Origin: Helichrysum umbraculigerum
Taxonomy: Eukaryota; Streptophyta; Magnoliopsida; Asterales; Asteraceae
Assembly: GCA_949592205.1 (NCBI GenBank)
Contig: CATIUR010000006.1
Coordinates: 65,964,001 to 66,028,000, forward strand
Reading direction: 5' to 3'
DNA length: 64,000 nt
Part shown: positions 36,470 through 48,793 of the stretch, piece after piece
Numbering within the stretch: the stretch's first letter is position 1
How the letters are laid out: each line of letters begins with the position of its first letter
The notes under the pieces: generated by a model
Told to the model about the DNA's origin: nothing
Seen by the model: the letters and a program-made list of their open reading frames with translations, nothing else
Databases searched by the model: none
Program-made: the position numbers and the translations under genes

Positions 36470-37650
36470 ACTATTGTCGTTACTACAAGTCTACAACGAT
36501 GGTGATTCGTACTATTTTTAGCCATACACCACTAAACATGTTACAGTATGTTGTACAGTGTAATATATTAAAGCACGTTTGATGGTGTTCGGCCAAAAAC
36601 GGGTGATGTACGAATCGTTCCCCTTATGATGATTCTCCCTTGTTCCTTGTTGCTGATGCCAAATCGAGAAAATACAACCACATTTTAATACTTGATCTTT
36701 TTTCTGATTTTATTTTATGGATCATTATAGTTCACAATGGTTGCACGTAACATGATGGTTTCACATGTTATGCGGAGGCGGATTTACATGTGGATAGAGG
36801 GGCAAAAGCTCTCTCAGAAATTTGAAATCACGTAAAAACTAATTATTATCAATGAAGTATTTACATTTTAATATTTATTTTCCTCTTAAAGAAGTGAAAA
36901 AGAACAAATAAATAAATAAATTTTCGTCCCCTCAAGTTAAATGTTACGGTTCTTTGGTTCGTTTACTTATCATCAAACGATAACAAAACCCATAAAGGAA
37001 AAACATTATGAAGTTTTAGTACGACAATAATAATACGGAGTAATAAAATTTTAAAAAAATTACTGTATGTGTATATAAAAAGTTTTGAATCGCACCTTTT
37101 CAAATAGAGAGGTAAACTATGGATATTTCAAATAGCTTTAGTTTTAGCGTCAAAAAAATAATGTACTCCGTATATCAGATTTCACAATCTATCAAAATTA
37201 ACGAGCAATGTAAAGATGTCATTAAAATCTAACTTGTGCCCTAGGCGTAAGGACACAAGTTAACTAAGTTGTTTTTTCTAGTAATAATATAAATTATAAT
37301 TAATAAAGACCTATAATTAAAAATTAGTGAGTTTAATAAATAAATTTGTGATACATTTAGTAAATTCTAGTGCATTTAATTAAGCTTATGTTATACTCTT
37401 AGGGTACAAGTTAGCCAAAAACCTTTTTTAAAATAATGAACATCCGAGAGTGCTATACCTTTATGAAATGGATGTTGATGTTTGAAGATGCGACTAGATA
37501 AGTTTGAACCTAATTACGATAATTATCGTGGAAGGAGTGATTGGGTGACCTACTAATGGGCCGGGCCTTTTCACTGTTGGACCAGTCATAATGATATGAT
37601 TGGGAGAGTGTTATAATATTTGGTTTGAAACCGTTAATTCGAAAATTTTA
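36470..37650. other. Non-coding stretch
   Basis: AT-rich with a few cggagta words (37037 and, reversed, 37166) that could be MITE termini. No coding or RNA feature identified. Confidence 0.45.
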
Positions 37651-37930
37651 AAAAAAAAAGGTATATCGGCCACCTACTGGAGCCGCTCCATATTTCAATA
37701 GAGCACAACCGTACCCCCCATAAGGTCCAACATCGCCAAGTAAATCACCTCCAACACATATACCACAAACTTCGAGCCGGAACTCGCACGGATTAAGCCT
37801 TAACGTTGTGGATCATGCGCTTCATTGGTGGTAGAACCTTTATTATAAATAATACTCATGGCAGGTTTCGAACCCATGACCCGAATGAAGTCATGGGTTG
37901 TCCTTACCGCTAGCCTATTTAGTCAAATTG
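37651..37930 (-). mobile_element. Possible SINE (minus)
   Basis: On the minus strand, from about 37925, a tRNA-like start (ggctagcggtaagg) is followed by a box B match (GGGTTCGAAACC) and a ~200 bp GC-richer body ending in a run of T (37651-37660). No target duplication was found, so the call is tentative. Confidence 0.35.
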
Positions 37931-38002
37931 AATCAAAACTGAAAAAATCAAACCGAATTTCAATTCAATTTAAACACCTGAATTCAATTTTCAGTAATAA
38001 AG

Positions 38003-38125
38003 TACTCAATCCGTCCCAATTTTGTTGTCCTCTGATAAAAAAAAACACACAGTTTAAGAGAACATAATCATCTCTCCTACTTTTTGGTAAGATAACTTTA
38101 GACTCTACTTTTTATATACCTTTTC
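38003..38125. mobile_element. Stowaway-like MITE fragment
   Basis: Starts tactcaatccgtcccaa followed by ttttgttgtcctctga, the left end of a Stowaway-type MITE. The matching right terminus is not visible before the Sire-C LTR. Confidence 0.4.
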
Positions 38126-38152
38126 GTATTACATGTGTACATCTGGGGTATA

Positions 38153-38733
38153 TGTAAGTCCCTAGTTCTTAGGATCGATAACTTCGTTATCTGTAGTATT
38201 AAGGTGCGGAATCCCTCAATACGATGTTATCTTACTAACAACGAATATGTTCGAAATTGCGTTTTAATAAGACTTAGCTTTAAACGATTAAACGTCAAAG
38301 CCTAGCCGTTAGGATTGTTTTTCTTTGGGTTTGCTGAATTCGCAGGAATGCAAAAAGTGTGTAAAAGTTGTTATGTTTTTCACGATGGAAAAACATTAAA
38401 TATGTCGTCTCAACTCGCTGCCGCTGGGCCTGCGAGTTGACTCGACTCGTTCTGCAAGCCCAAGCCCATTATGCTTCGGCTCGTTATGCCTATCCACGAG
38501 TTCAGTTCTCATCTCGCTGCTCAACTCGCAGCGACTTGAGAACTCGACTCGCATCAAACATATATATTTATTTCGTATTTAATTATTCGTCTAACTTAAT
38601 AGAATAATATGTTTAACGAATATTACTAACAAAACAAATATTCATTTACAAATCCGAACCAATATACAAACGTAATAATAATTACACCAGTCCTATTTCA
38701 AGCTAGATTTGTTGTCACAATCTATGTCCCAAC
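38153..38733 (-). repeat. Sire-C 3' LTR
   Basis: On the minus strand it starts TGTTGGGACATAGATT and ends GGACTTACA, 581 bp. It aligns over its length with the Sire-A 5' LTR (41705-42278), with scattered differences. It contains the family word GCGAGT(C/T)GA in several copies (38405-38560). Confidence 0.88.
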
Positions 38734-38790
38734 AGACTCCCCCTTGACAATAGCTCCAGCGTCTTTATCTTCACGCTTTGTCTTTGGTCT

Positions 38791-41632
38791 TTATTTGTAA
38801 ATTTTACTACCTGCGTAAATCTTCATCTTGATACAAGTTTTAACCATCAACTGATAATCTCTTGCTAAATCAGCCCATTCAATAGTCGTCAAAATTCTGT
38901 TCTCATTTAACTTTAACAGATCCTTTCTCGACATATTCATCAGGTGTCGATGGTCATAAACTCTGAAGATTTCTCTTTCACCACATTCAACCTCATTATC
39001 AGCTTCAGCCATAACAGCTTCTCCAGTTCCTGAATCCACGTGCCAACTCTTCATATTTCCCTAAATATCCTGTGGCATTGTCTTCAGTGTAATCTGCTGT
39101 ATGCATCTAACAGCTGGATATATCTTTTTCCTTCTTCTTCTTCCAGTTCTTTGACTTTTCTCTTGTAATTTCACAGTCTTTCCTTTTCTTGGCTTAATCT
39201 GTACAAACTTATTTGTACCAACTTCAGTTCTAATTATTCGTTCAACACGTTTGGCATAATCATCATTAATCGGATTATTTATCTCCAATCTAGCCAAGTC
39301 ACGTATCTCATAACGTGGTAAAGAACTAAATACTGCAAGCTTTCGCTCAAAATATTGAACTCCATCAAACCTTTTAATAGCAAAAAGCTTCAGTTCAGAG
39401 TCAAAGTACCATCCAACAATCTCTTTACGAGGAATACGTTTTCCCGTAATATCTACTTCTGAAACTCCAATCTTCTTCTTCTGTTTTGGAAGTTTCCTAA
39501 GAAAAACAGCAGGATTCTTGGTAGGAATCAAAGTTTCATCATCTTCAGAATCGGTTGAGTCATCGATTTCTTCATCTACATCGACAACCATTAGACCTTG
39601 TTCATTTTCAATAATAACTTCTGTCCTAGATGGGCTCACATGGTGTTCATCAATATTTGCATCTAGATCTACACCAATGTCTTGCACATTCTCAGGTACA
39701 GCAGTCCAATCAGTTGGTGGTAGAAATTCTTCATCCTCAAGATCAAAATCAATATCTTCATCTATCTCATCAAAAATATCATCTTCCGAATAAGATAGAT
39801 CAAGCATTTCCAATCCTAAGAGAAAAACATAAATACAAATCAATATTAATAATTAAAACTCTCTTATCGATTTCCCTGAATCAACCTAAGAATTTCTTTA
39901 TTAATTCTTTTGTATATTTTAACGTAATTTACATATAACTTATAAAATCTTTTATTGATTACCCTGAATCAATCCAAAATCTCTTAAGTCTTATAACCTA
40001 CTTAACAAATAATAATTAATTTTAAATTTTAATGCATTGTGAATAATCACCAAACATTTAAATTTACTATTAATTACCTTATATAATTTCCAAATGTTAA
40101 TTGATCTAGTTCATTATCAATCTAACCTTTAGATTATATATCATTTGTCTAGTTAACACTAATACATTTTTAACTTGTCAGTATACAAACTCTCAAGTCT
40201 AAAATGCATATGTTATTATAAAATTTTGACCGCCGATATTATTCGGAACACGCTGCTCGACTACTAAATGAGTCGGAAGTCTTTCGATCACTATTTTATC
40301 TTAACGTATATAAAATCAAATAACTTAATAATATCTAATATAATTAACTTGTAATTACAATCTCAAGCCAAATATATTACCAAAATATTAAGTTACAATT
40401 ATTCTGTACAAATTAACACCAATAATTACTACACTATGCTAATACTAAGCTATCTTACCAGCTTCTGTATCAACCTGTGCATTCTTATCAGCACTTGTAC
40501 CAGCTCCAGCATCACCTGCATCACCTGCATCACCACCAGACTCCCCCTGAATCGTAGCTTGCTCACCAGTCTTTGAAGGACCAGTCTGCTCACCACCTTC
40601 TGGTGCATTGGGATCATCGTCTTTATCTGAATCTCTCTTCCTCTTCAGCTCATCTTCTTTGCAAAACTCCAAGTATAGCAATATCTCCCCCTGAGTAGAC
40701 TGTCCTGAATGCGCTCTCAAGACCAAACGCTCCAAGGAAGATATCTTCAGTCTCTGAATATTGAAGTCCGCAAGCAAAGTCTCATGACTCTTCAGCAGTA
40801 AATTATAAGATTCACTCTGTTTGAACATCTGCTGACCAAGAAGAAGATTATTCGACACCAGCTCTGGAATCTGAGAAGTAAGCTTCTCTAAATCCTTTAC
40901 CCTCGACTCTAAGGAAGTAATCCTTTCAGCATCAGTCGTCGGAGTAATAGGTATCGTTGTAGGTCCAGGCGGTGTAAGAGACTCAATATGCCAATCTCTT
41001 GTCAGTGGTGTATGAGGTTGAGACAAGGCATGCGTAAGCAAGCCCACCGCAAATCTAGCTCCTTTATTCGTCGGAAAGTTTGCCGCACGAACTAGATCAG
41101 CAATCTCATGCTGTAAAGTTAAACACAATTAGAATCAGTTATTGTTACAGATTACTCTGTCTCAAACTCTAATTAATTGCATAACACTTATAGTTATAGA
41201 ACTTATATCTCATACCTGAAGTGGTACAGATATCTGTTCAGAAACCACCGGTGTATCCTTCTCTACCTGTGGTGTATCTTGAGCAACTGTATACAGAATG
41301 AACTGTCTCAGTTTAACTCCTAATAAACAACAAGTTAAGATTATTTAACTTCATAATAAATACTAACCTTCTCTGATAGTCAACGTCCTCGGACGTTTCA
41401 TCAATAGAGTATCAGTCTCCTCAGCATCCAAATCATGAACAATGAAATCTGGATCTGGTTCATTGACTTTAAGCTTGAGCTTCAAATTCTGAGCAGGATC
41501 AACCTCAAGCCGTGATCCTTGCTTGGTCATTCCAGCCGGAATACCAGTGGACGGATCAACAATATCATCCTCGGTATCACTGGAATCGTCAATTGTATGT
41601 CCATCATACTCGCCAGATGGACCAACTGGTTC
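38791..41632 (-). pseudogene. Env-like gene of Sire-C, multi-exon, one nonsense codon
   Basis: Exons on minus: 41632-41368, 41286-41216, 41110-40459, 39815 to stop TAG at 39061-39063, then open in frame to 38791. All three introns (81, 105 and 643 bp) have GT donors and AG acceptors and phases that fit exactly. An acceptor (tttag) also precedes 41632. The protein has an acidic Ser/Asp-rich part, a ~220-residue predicted coiled-coil region (RITSLESRVKDLEKLTSQIP), a Gly/Ala/Asp-rich tail, an acidic segment, then a basic C-terminal domain (AIKRFDGVQYFERKLAVFSS) matching 49614-50609 of Sire-B (MIKREDGVQYFRMRFDRLST). No signal peptide or clear membrane segment is visible, so env-like refers to position only. 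Function unknown. Confidence 0.75.
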
Positions 41633-41704
41633 CTAAATATATTTACCATTTATGATTAACATAAAACTCTATCAAACTAGATAAATATATATTTAAGATT
41701 ATTC

Positions 41705-42278
41705 TGTTGAGACATAGATTTTGACAACAGATCTAGCTTGAAATAGGACTGGTGTAATTATTATTATGTTTGTATATTGGTTTAGATTTGTAAATGAATA
41801 TTTGTTTTGTTAGTAGTATTTGTTAAACATATTATTTTGTTAGGTTAGACGAATTATTAAATGTGAAACAAATACGTTTGCTGCGAGTCGAGTTCTCAGG
41901 TTGCAAGCCTTGCGAGGTAAGATGAGAACTGAACTCGCGAGATTAACAACGAGTCGAGGATAGAGCTGGGCTTGGGCTACGAGGCAAGTTGGGCTGGACT
42001 CGCAGGCCCATGCGAGCCGAGCCGAGACCAGATTATATATATGTTTTTCTAACGTGAAAAACATAACACTTTTGCTATATTATCAATCCTGCGATTTCAG
42101 TTTTCCAGAGAAAGAATAACCTACGGCTAGGCTTTGACGATTCATCGTTTAAAGTTAAGCTTTATTAAAACGCAATTCGAACATATTCGTTGTTAGTAAG
42201 ATAACATCGTATTGAGGGATTCCTCACCTTAATACTACAGATAACGAAGTTATCGATCCTTAGAACTAGGGACTTACA
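41705..42278 (+). repeat. Sire-A 5' LTR
   Basis: TGTTGAGACATAGATT to GGGACTTACA, 574 bp with TG...CA ends. TATATATAT at about 42033 is a plausible TATA box. CpG-rich words GCGAGTCGA and ACTCGC recur between 41875 and 42025. Confidence 0.9.
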
Positions 42279-42280
42279 TC

Positions 42281-42292
42281 TGGTATCAGAGC
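42281..42292 (+). other. Sire-A primer binding site
   Basis: TGGTATCAGAGC two bases after the LTR, the initiator tRNA-Met type primer site. Confidence 0.9.
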
Positions 42293-42479
42293 TTTCGGGC
42301 TAAATACGAGATTGTTCGAGAGTTTTAGTGATAATTGCGTTGTGATTCGGATCGTTTATACGTGCATGAGTACATATTAACGATCAAAATCATTCTCTGG
42401 ACGTTTTAGGGTTAGTTTACGGTCGAAATTTCCTGTTTAAATCGTAAAAATACCTTAAATTTTCGTTTTTTCGGGTTTT

Positions 42480-42715
42480 TCAGCCGTTTCGCGAGTCGAG
42501 ATTAGGGTTTCAGCGTAGCCTGCGAACCGAGGTGAACTTGCGAGTCGAACTGAGACTTGCGAGTCGAACCGAGATCTCTCGCAAATTGAAATCGCTTGCG
42601 AATCGACATCACAGCAATTTGAACTGAGACTTGCGAGTCGAGCTGAGATTGCGAGTTGAACTGAGTCTTGCGAATCGAGTTGTTCTGAATTCGCGAAACA
42701 GTTTTACTTTACATT
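42480..42715 (+). repeat. Sire-A gag leader with reiterated GCGAGTCGA/GCGAATCGA words
   Basis: The untranslated leader before the gag ATG carries about ten near-copies of a (T)TGCGAGTCGA-type word, often followed by actgagac. The same word is dense in the LTR and again before the env-like start (62818-63475). Confidence 0.85.
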
Positions 42716-42721
42716 TTTAAG

Positions 42722-45342
42722 ATGTCTGACTTAAGTAGAATGATCGAAATGGACCACGAGGTGGGAAAATCAAACGTTCCACCTAAGTTGTTGAGGATCG
42801 AGGATTACTACAATTGGAAGGACAGATTTGAATCTTACTGTAGATTCCATGACCTGTCAATCTGGATGTGTATCAAGAGTGGATACACCGCACCTACTCA
42901 AACTGTTCAGAATGCCACTGTGGTTCTTACCTATCCGAACATGAGTGATCAACAGAAGGAAGAATACAAAAATGAAAATAAAGCACATTCCTGCATAAAG
43001 ATGTGTCTTCCTAAAGAGATCACTCATCAACTAAAGTTTTTTCATACTGCTAGAACGCTCTGGGAAGCTCTAGAGAAAAGAGGTGAGGGAAGTCCACAAG
43101 TGAGAGCTGGCAAGAGGAGTCTTCTCAAAAAGCAGTTTACTATGTTTAAAGCTTTAAAAGGAGAAGATCTTGATGCCTATGTCACGCATTTCTACCATCT
43201 GCTAAGTGAACTGGAATACCATGAGATTGTTGAAGAAGAAGCAGCTAAAACCGACAAGTTTCTTGAGGGTTTGCCTTCTAAATGGGAAATGTGTGGCGTT
43301 ATGATTAAGGATAACGAAACCAGGTATTCTACTATGACCTTAGAGCAAGTCATTGACAAGCTGAAAGGTTATGATTTCTCCAGAAAGTCAAGAGATAGTG
43401 ATTCTGATCAGGTTCAGAACCCTGGGTTATATCATGGAAAGACAAATCTTTCGATTGCGTCCTCTATTTCGACAACTGCACTGTTAGTTGGTGATACTGG
43501 TGAAAATGGAGAAATGATTTCTGAAGATATGTGCTTTATTTCCTCCTCTAGTGATGAGACAAAGGGAAAGAATTCTGAGAAGTCACCTCAAGAGCATCAG
43601 AAGATGCCTATGAGTGTGAAATCTGCTGAACAGCAACTGTCTGTTCTTGCTTCCTTTGTGGCATCATATGAGAATTACATAGAGGGAAAGATCAATGATC
43701 CTGTTCTATTTGACGAGGATTATGAACAGATAGATCCGGATTATGTTGAGGAATTGGAACTTCAAGAGATGTTAGCATTGGTTTCAAGAAAAGTTAAAAA
43801 TTTCCTCAAGAGAACTGGTAGAAAGGTGTTGGGCAATAGATCAGGGTTTGATAAAACCAAGGTCAGATGCTTTAACTGTCAGGGTGTTGGTCATTTTGCT
43901 AGAGAATGCCAAAGACCTAAAGTAGAAGCATAAGGTAGACAAGGTTCGGGAAGTACTCTTGCTTCCAAAGCCTTAGTGGTGAAGCAGTTGGATGGCTCTT
44001 ATGATTGGCAAGCTCATTCTGAGGAAGCCTTGATGGCTGAGATCGAAGAGACAACTGCTAGATCGGTGTCCTACATGCCCACTGATATGGAACAGAGAGT
44101 AGCGGTGCCTGAGTCTGAAGTGAAGGCAAGTGATGATGACGTGCTATATATGGATTCAACTCCAGATATGAGTCCTGAAGAATTCGTGGCACGCATGGCT
44201 GAAGTACAAACTGACAAGAAGAAGGTATGTTTGGATATTCTTAATCTTGCTGATGTTTGTTACTTAGTTACTGATTTACAATCTCAGAATAGTGTTTTAA
44301 CTGTGTCAAATAGCAATTTGTCATCACAATTGAATGTGGATAAGGAATCCTATAAGACTGTTAGATCTGAACTTGATCAAGCCATTATGGATATTCGTAG
44401 ATTAAGTGATGATAAACAGGCCTTAAAAGATAAAATTAAGTCTGATGCCTCGGATAGAACAAAACTTAGAGATACCATAAGTGAAAAATCTGTTATCATA
44501 GATGGTCTTTATATGAATATTAAAGACTTAAATGAGACAATTGCCAGTAAGGATCAGGAAATAGTGAATCTTAATTTAAGATTAGTTGAGCAAAACCGTA
44601 AACTTGAGAATTTTAGGACATCTCAAATGGATAAAATGTTAGATGCTCAACGAAGTGTAAAGGACAAAACTGGGATAGGTTACAATGATGTATCCCCTCC
44701 TTTTAATGCCAATTACACCCCTATTCCTGAAGATTCTGAAATGACTGATGTTAATCCTGAGACTACAGTAATTGATAAACCTGAACAGTCAGGGGCACAG
44801 AAGGATGTTATTAAGAACCAATCATCAGAAAATAGTAAGGTGTCTCACTTCACCAAAATACAGTTTGTATCGGGTGGAGTGATTAACGATACTAAGACTG
44901 ATGATAAGGTTAATAAGGAACAAATACTTGAACCTTTAGTGCCTAAGACTCCGAGTGGTAATGCAAAAGTTCCTAAATCATGCAAGCAGATGTCATGCTT
45001 CAAGTGTTGCCATATACTCAAGGTGATAATTCTGTCTATAAGTCTAGAGATGTGACACCGTCAAGGTTTAGAACTCCAAGTAGAGGCCATAGTCATTATG
45101 AGAGTGGTACTACTTCACGATCACATGAGTTTAATTATAATTATCATAATAGAGCTCATAATTATGTGCCTAGGAGGTTATCCTCAAATTCACCTCTTAA
45201 GGTTGATCGTCCACAAACTCAAGCTACTTCGAAAGTAACCAAAGCTCCTGATGGGAAGGATGGTTATTTTAAAGAGCTTAAGTTTGTTGATGATAAGGGA
45301 CAAACCAAGACCGTAATGGCTTGGGTCCCTCTTGATAACTGA
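42722..45342 (+). pseudogene. Sire-A gag, with one stop and one frameshift
   Basis: ATG 42722 starts a 403-codon frame. N-terminal gag domain of the UBN2/Copia type (YYNWKDRFESYCRFHDLSIW at about 29-48), a zinc knuckle CFNCQGVGHFAREC (about 383-396), then TAA at 43931-43933. The frame continues past the stop without shift (43976-45055) through a long coiled-coil region (about 44230-44640). Near 45000 a 1-nt slip moves to another frame (to 45342), damaging the second knuckle, which in Sire-B is complete. The last part ends VMAWVPLDN and a stop at the gag-pol junction. Not functional as it stands. Confidence 0.85.
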
Positions 45343-45364
45343 TCGTGTTTTGTGTTATGTGCAG

Positions 45365-48300
45365 GAGCATGCTGTGAACAAGGACAGCTGGTGGTATGTA
45401 GACAGTGGATGCTCAAGGCACATGACCGGAGAAAGAAGTCTACTGAAGGACTTCAAGGAGAGTCTCAAGCAAAAAGTAAATTTTGCAGGAGATAAATGAG
45501 GAGTAATTTCGGGAAAAGGAAAAGTTTCAAATGGAACTTTGACTCTTGAGGATGTGAACTACGTTGAAGAACTAACTCACAACCTTGTGAGTGTTTCCCA
45601 AGTCTATGATAAAGGTCATCCAGTTCATTTTAATGAAAATGAAGCCTTAGTCCTGAAGCCAGGATTCAAAATTCCTGAAGAATGGATATTGATGAGGGCG
45701 CCAAGGAAGAAGGACATCTATGCTATCAACATGGGTGTTCCTAACTCTTCAATGGTGTCTACTTGTTTATTATCCAAGGCTTCGGAAACAGATGCATTAT
45801 TATGGCATAGGAGAATGGCACACCTGAACTGGAGAAAGATGAATTATATAACCAAAAATGGTTTGGTTTTAGGTGTACCTCAAAAACGTTTCGAGTCTGA
45901 AGATAAGTGTGTTCCTTGCATGAAAGGAAAGCAGCATAAGAAACCACACAGATCTAAGACTGAAAACTCAATCTCCTCTCCATTTAAATTGCTACATATG
46001 GATCTCTTTGGCCCTATAAGCAAGAGAAGTCTAGGTGGCAAATGGTACTGTTTGGTTGTCACAGATGATTATTCTAGATTCTCATGGGTATTCTTTTTGG
46101 GATCAAAGGATGAAACTCCTGGAATTCTAATTGAGTTCTTTGATCTGGTAGAGAATGTCTACAAAAAGAGAGTGAAGCGTATTCGTAGTGACAATGGAAC
46201 ATAATTTAAGAATTCAACGTTGAATATCTATTGCTTAAGCAAAGGGATATTACATCAATTCAGTGCACCTTATGAACCTCAACAGAATGGTGTTGCTGAA
46301 AGGAAAAATAGGACGTTGATTGAAGCTGCTAGAACAATGCTTGCTGATTCAAAGCTTCCGGTCATCTTTTGGGCAGAAGCAGTGAATACAGCATGTTATG
46401 TTCTCAATAGAGTTCTTATGGTTAAGAGACATAACAAGACTTGTTATGAGCTTTTGAACAATAAGAACTTTGGAGTTTCATGCACCATATTAAAGACTGG
46501 GCATCAAGCAAAATTTGGTGAGAAGGCTGACGAAGGATTTTTCCTAGGTTATATGCCCAATTCGCCAAACAAGAGAGTCTTTAATAAAGTCACATGACGT
46601 TTGGAGGTAGTTTATAATATTGAGGTTACTAGCTACTCACCTGATGTTCATAAGGGCTTAGATTGGCAATTTGACTATTCTGATCTTTTTGCATCATTTA
46701 AAGTTCCTATTAGTGACTATGTCAGTGATTCAAAGATAGCTGAACATTTAGTGTCTGAAGATGTGGATACTGTCCATACTTCAACATCGAGTGTTCCGAA
46801 TTCTGGAATCAAGACAAATGTTGATTTAAATCAAACATCTACTAGTGGATCTCAAAAATCCAAAGTAGATACACCTCTAAATGAAGAAGAGCTGACTGAC
46901 AAATTAGTGGATGAAATTCTCACACCACTGAGAGAGTTAAGAATATCTATGGGTATTGATAATTCACAGCTATCTAGAGAGGGTGTACCAGATTTGGAAG
47001 ACATTCCTGAACAGCATAGTGTTCTTGAAGAAATCGGTACTAACTTAGAAGATGAGATTCCGGTTGAGCCTGTTGCTTCAACTAGAACGAGTAAGAATCA
47101 TCCCGTTGAAAATATCATCGGTGATATTAATACTCCGGTTCAAACAAGGACTCAATCAAAAGCTAGTACGTCTGAAAATTTAGAATACCAAAGCTTGTAT
47201 ACTGCAATGAAAGAGACTTGGATTCCTAATCAATGTCTATATTCATGCTTTATCTCACAAGTCGAGCCTAAAAATGTTCAAATGGCTTTAAAAGAAAGCT
47301 CGTGGGTAGAAGCAATGCAAGAGGAACTATCACAGTTCACTAAATTACAAGTATGGGAGTTGGTTGACCTACCAAAGGGAGAATATCCAATTGGAACTAG
47401 ATGGGTATTTAAGTGCAAGAGAGATGATAAAGGAATCGTTACTCGCAATAAAGCTCGTCTAGTGGTTCAAGGTTTTAATCAACCAGAAGGTATAGATTAC
47501 AATGAAGTGTTTGCACCAGTTGCTAGGCTAATAGCAATTAGAGTATTCTTAGCATTCGCATCATATTTTGGTATAAAAGTGTATCAGTTGGATGTTAAGA
47601 GTGCCTTTTTGTATGGCAAAGTGGAAGAATTGGTGTATGTTTCACAACCGCCAGGGTTTGCTGATCCTGAGTATCCAGATAGAGTATATCGTTTGAATAA
47701 GGCTCTATATGGATTACATCAAGCACCTAGGGCATGGTATGGAACACTATCAACGTATCTACTTGAGAATGGATTTACAAGAGGATCGATTGATAGTACA
47801 CTGTTTGTGAAGTGGAAAAAGAAAGACTTTCTTCTCGTGCAAGTTTATGTTGATGACATTATCTTTGGATCGTCTGATGAAAAGATGTGTCAAGAATTTG
47901 AGAAAGTCATGAGGAAAAGGTTTGAAATGTCTGCAATGGGAGAGTTGAATTTCTTCTTAGGATTACAAGTTGATCAAAAGAATGATGGATTCTTTATTCA
48001 TCAATCTAAATATACATATGAGCTATTAGAACGCTTTAAGATGGATGAAAGTAAGGTCTACAATACTCCAATTCCAGTCAATCATGGACTAGGTCCAGAT
48101 ACATCGAGTGATAGCGATGTGGATCCAACTCTTTACAGAGCCATGATCGGATCACTAATGTATCTCACAGCCTCTAGGCCTGACATAATGTTTGCTGTTT
48201 GTTTATGTGCAAGATATCAGGCTAATCCGAAAGAGTCACACATGCAAGCTGTTAAACGAATCTTTCGTTACCTCAAAGGGAAACCTAAGCTGGGTCTTTG

Positions 48301-48793
48301 GTATCCGATTGATGGAGACTTAGATCTCATAGCTTATACTGATTCGGATGATGGAGGATGCAATCAGAATGGGAAATCTACAACCGGAGGATGTCAATTC
48401 CTAGGAGGTAGATTAGTATCCTGGCAGTGCAAGAAGCAAACCTCGGTAGCCATTTCTACATGTGAAGCTGAGTATGTTGCAGCTGGCAGCTGTTGCTCTC
48501 AAGTACTTTGGATTCAACAGCAACTGCGGGATTATGGGTTAAATATAACCAATACTCCAATGATGATTGATAACGAATCTACTATGTCGATCACCAATAA
48601 TCCAGTAAAGCACAGTAAAACTAAGCATATTGATATTCGACATCATTTTATTAGAGATTGTGCTGAAAAGAAAATGATAAGGTTAGTTAAGGTTCCGACT
48701 GCGGATAACTTAGCAGACCTCTACACAAAGGCATTCGACAGAGCAAGATTTGAGACATTGGTTCAACTAAACGGAATGAGAAATCCAGAATGA
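45365..48793 (+). pseudogene. Sire-A pol (protease, integrase, RT, RNase H), with stops
   Basis: Copia order. Protease motif WYVDSGCSRHMTG is near 45390-45430. In-frame stops at 45497-45499 (TGA), 46202-46204 (TAA, right after RSDNGT of the integrase core) and 46595-46597 (TGA). The pre-integrase zinc region (WHRRMAH...CVPCMKGK) is at 45800-45930 and integrase core DLFGP at about 46000. A short in-frame loss near 46470 removes residues that Sire-B keeps. RT with YVDD at about 47846; RNase H with TDSDDGG and SKTKHIDIRHHF near the end. It ends at 48793. Confidence 0.88.

Larger units (their letters stand above)
38153..41704 (-). mobile_element. Sire-C: 3' part of a Sire-type Copia element (minus)
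   Basis: On the minus strand this holds the distal exons of an env-like gene (41632-38791), a polypurine tract (gggggagtc, 38743-38735) and the 3' LTR (38733-38153). The 5' part (LTR, gag, pol and first env-like exon) is not to the left, so it should lie beyond Sire-A, which interrupts it at 41704/41705 inside an intron. The LTR is clearly homologous to the Sire-A LTR, so both belong to one family. Confidence 0.85.

Noticed and set aside
39518..39938. Ser-rich and other frames on + within Sire-C
   Set aside because: Antisense of the acidic env-like exon; the Ser-rich content mirrors the Asp/Glu codons on minus.
38153..42278. A single element with inverted LTRs (38153-38733 and 41705-42278)
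   Set aside because: The right LTR is followed by its own primer site and gag-pol on plus, while the left LTR is preceded by env-like exons and a polypurine tract on minus; two nested elements explain this better.
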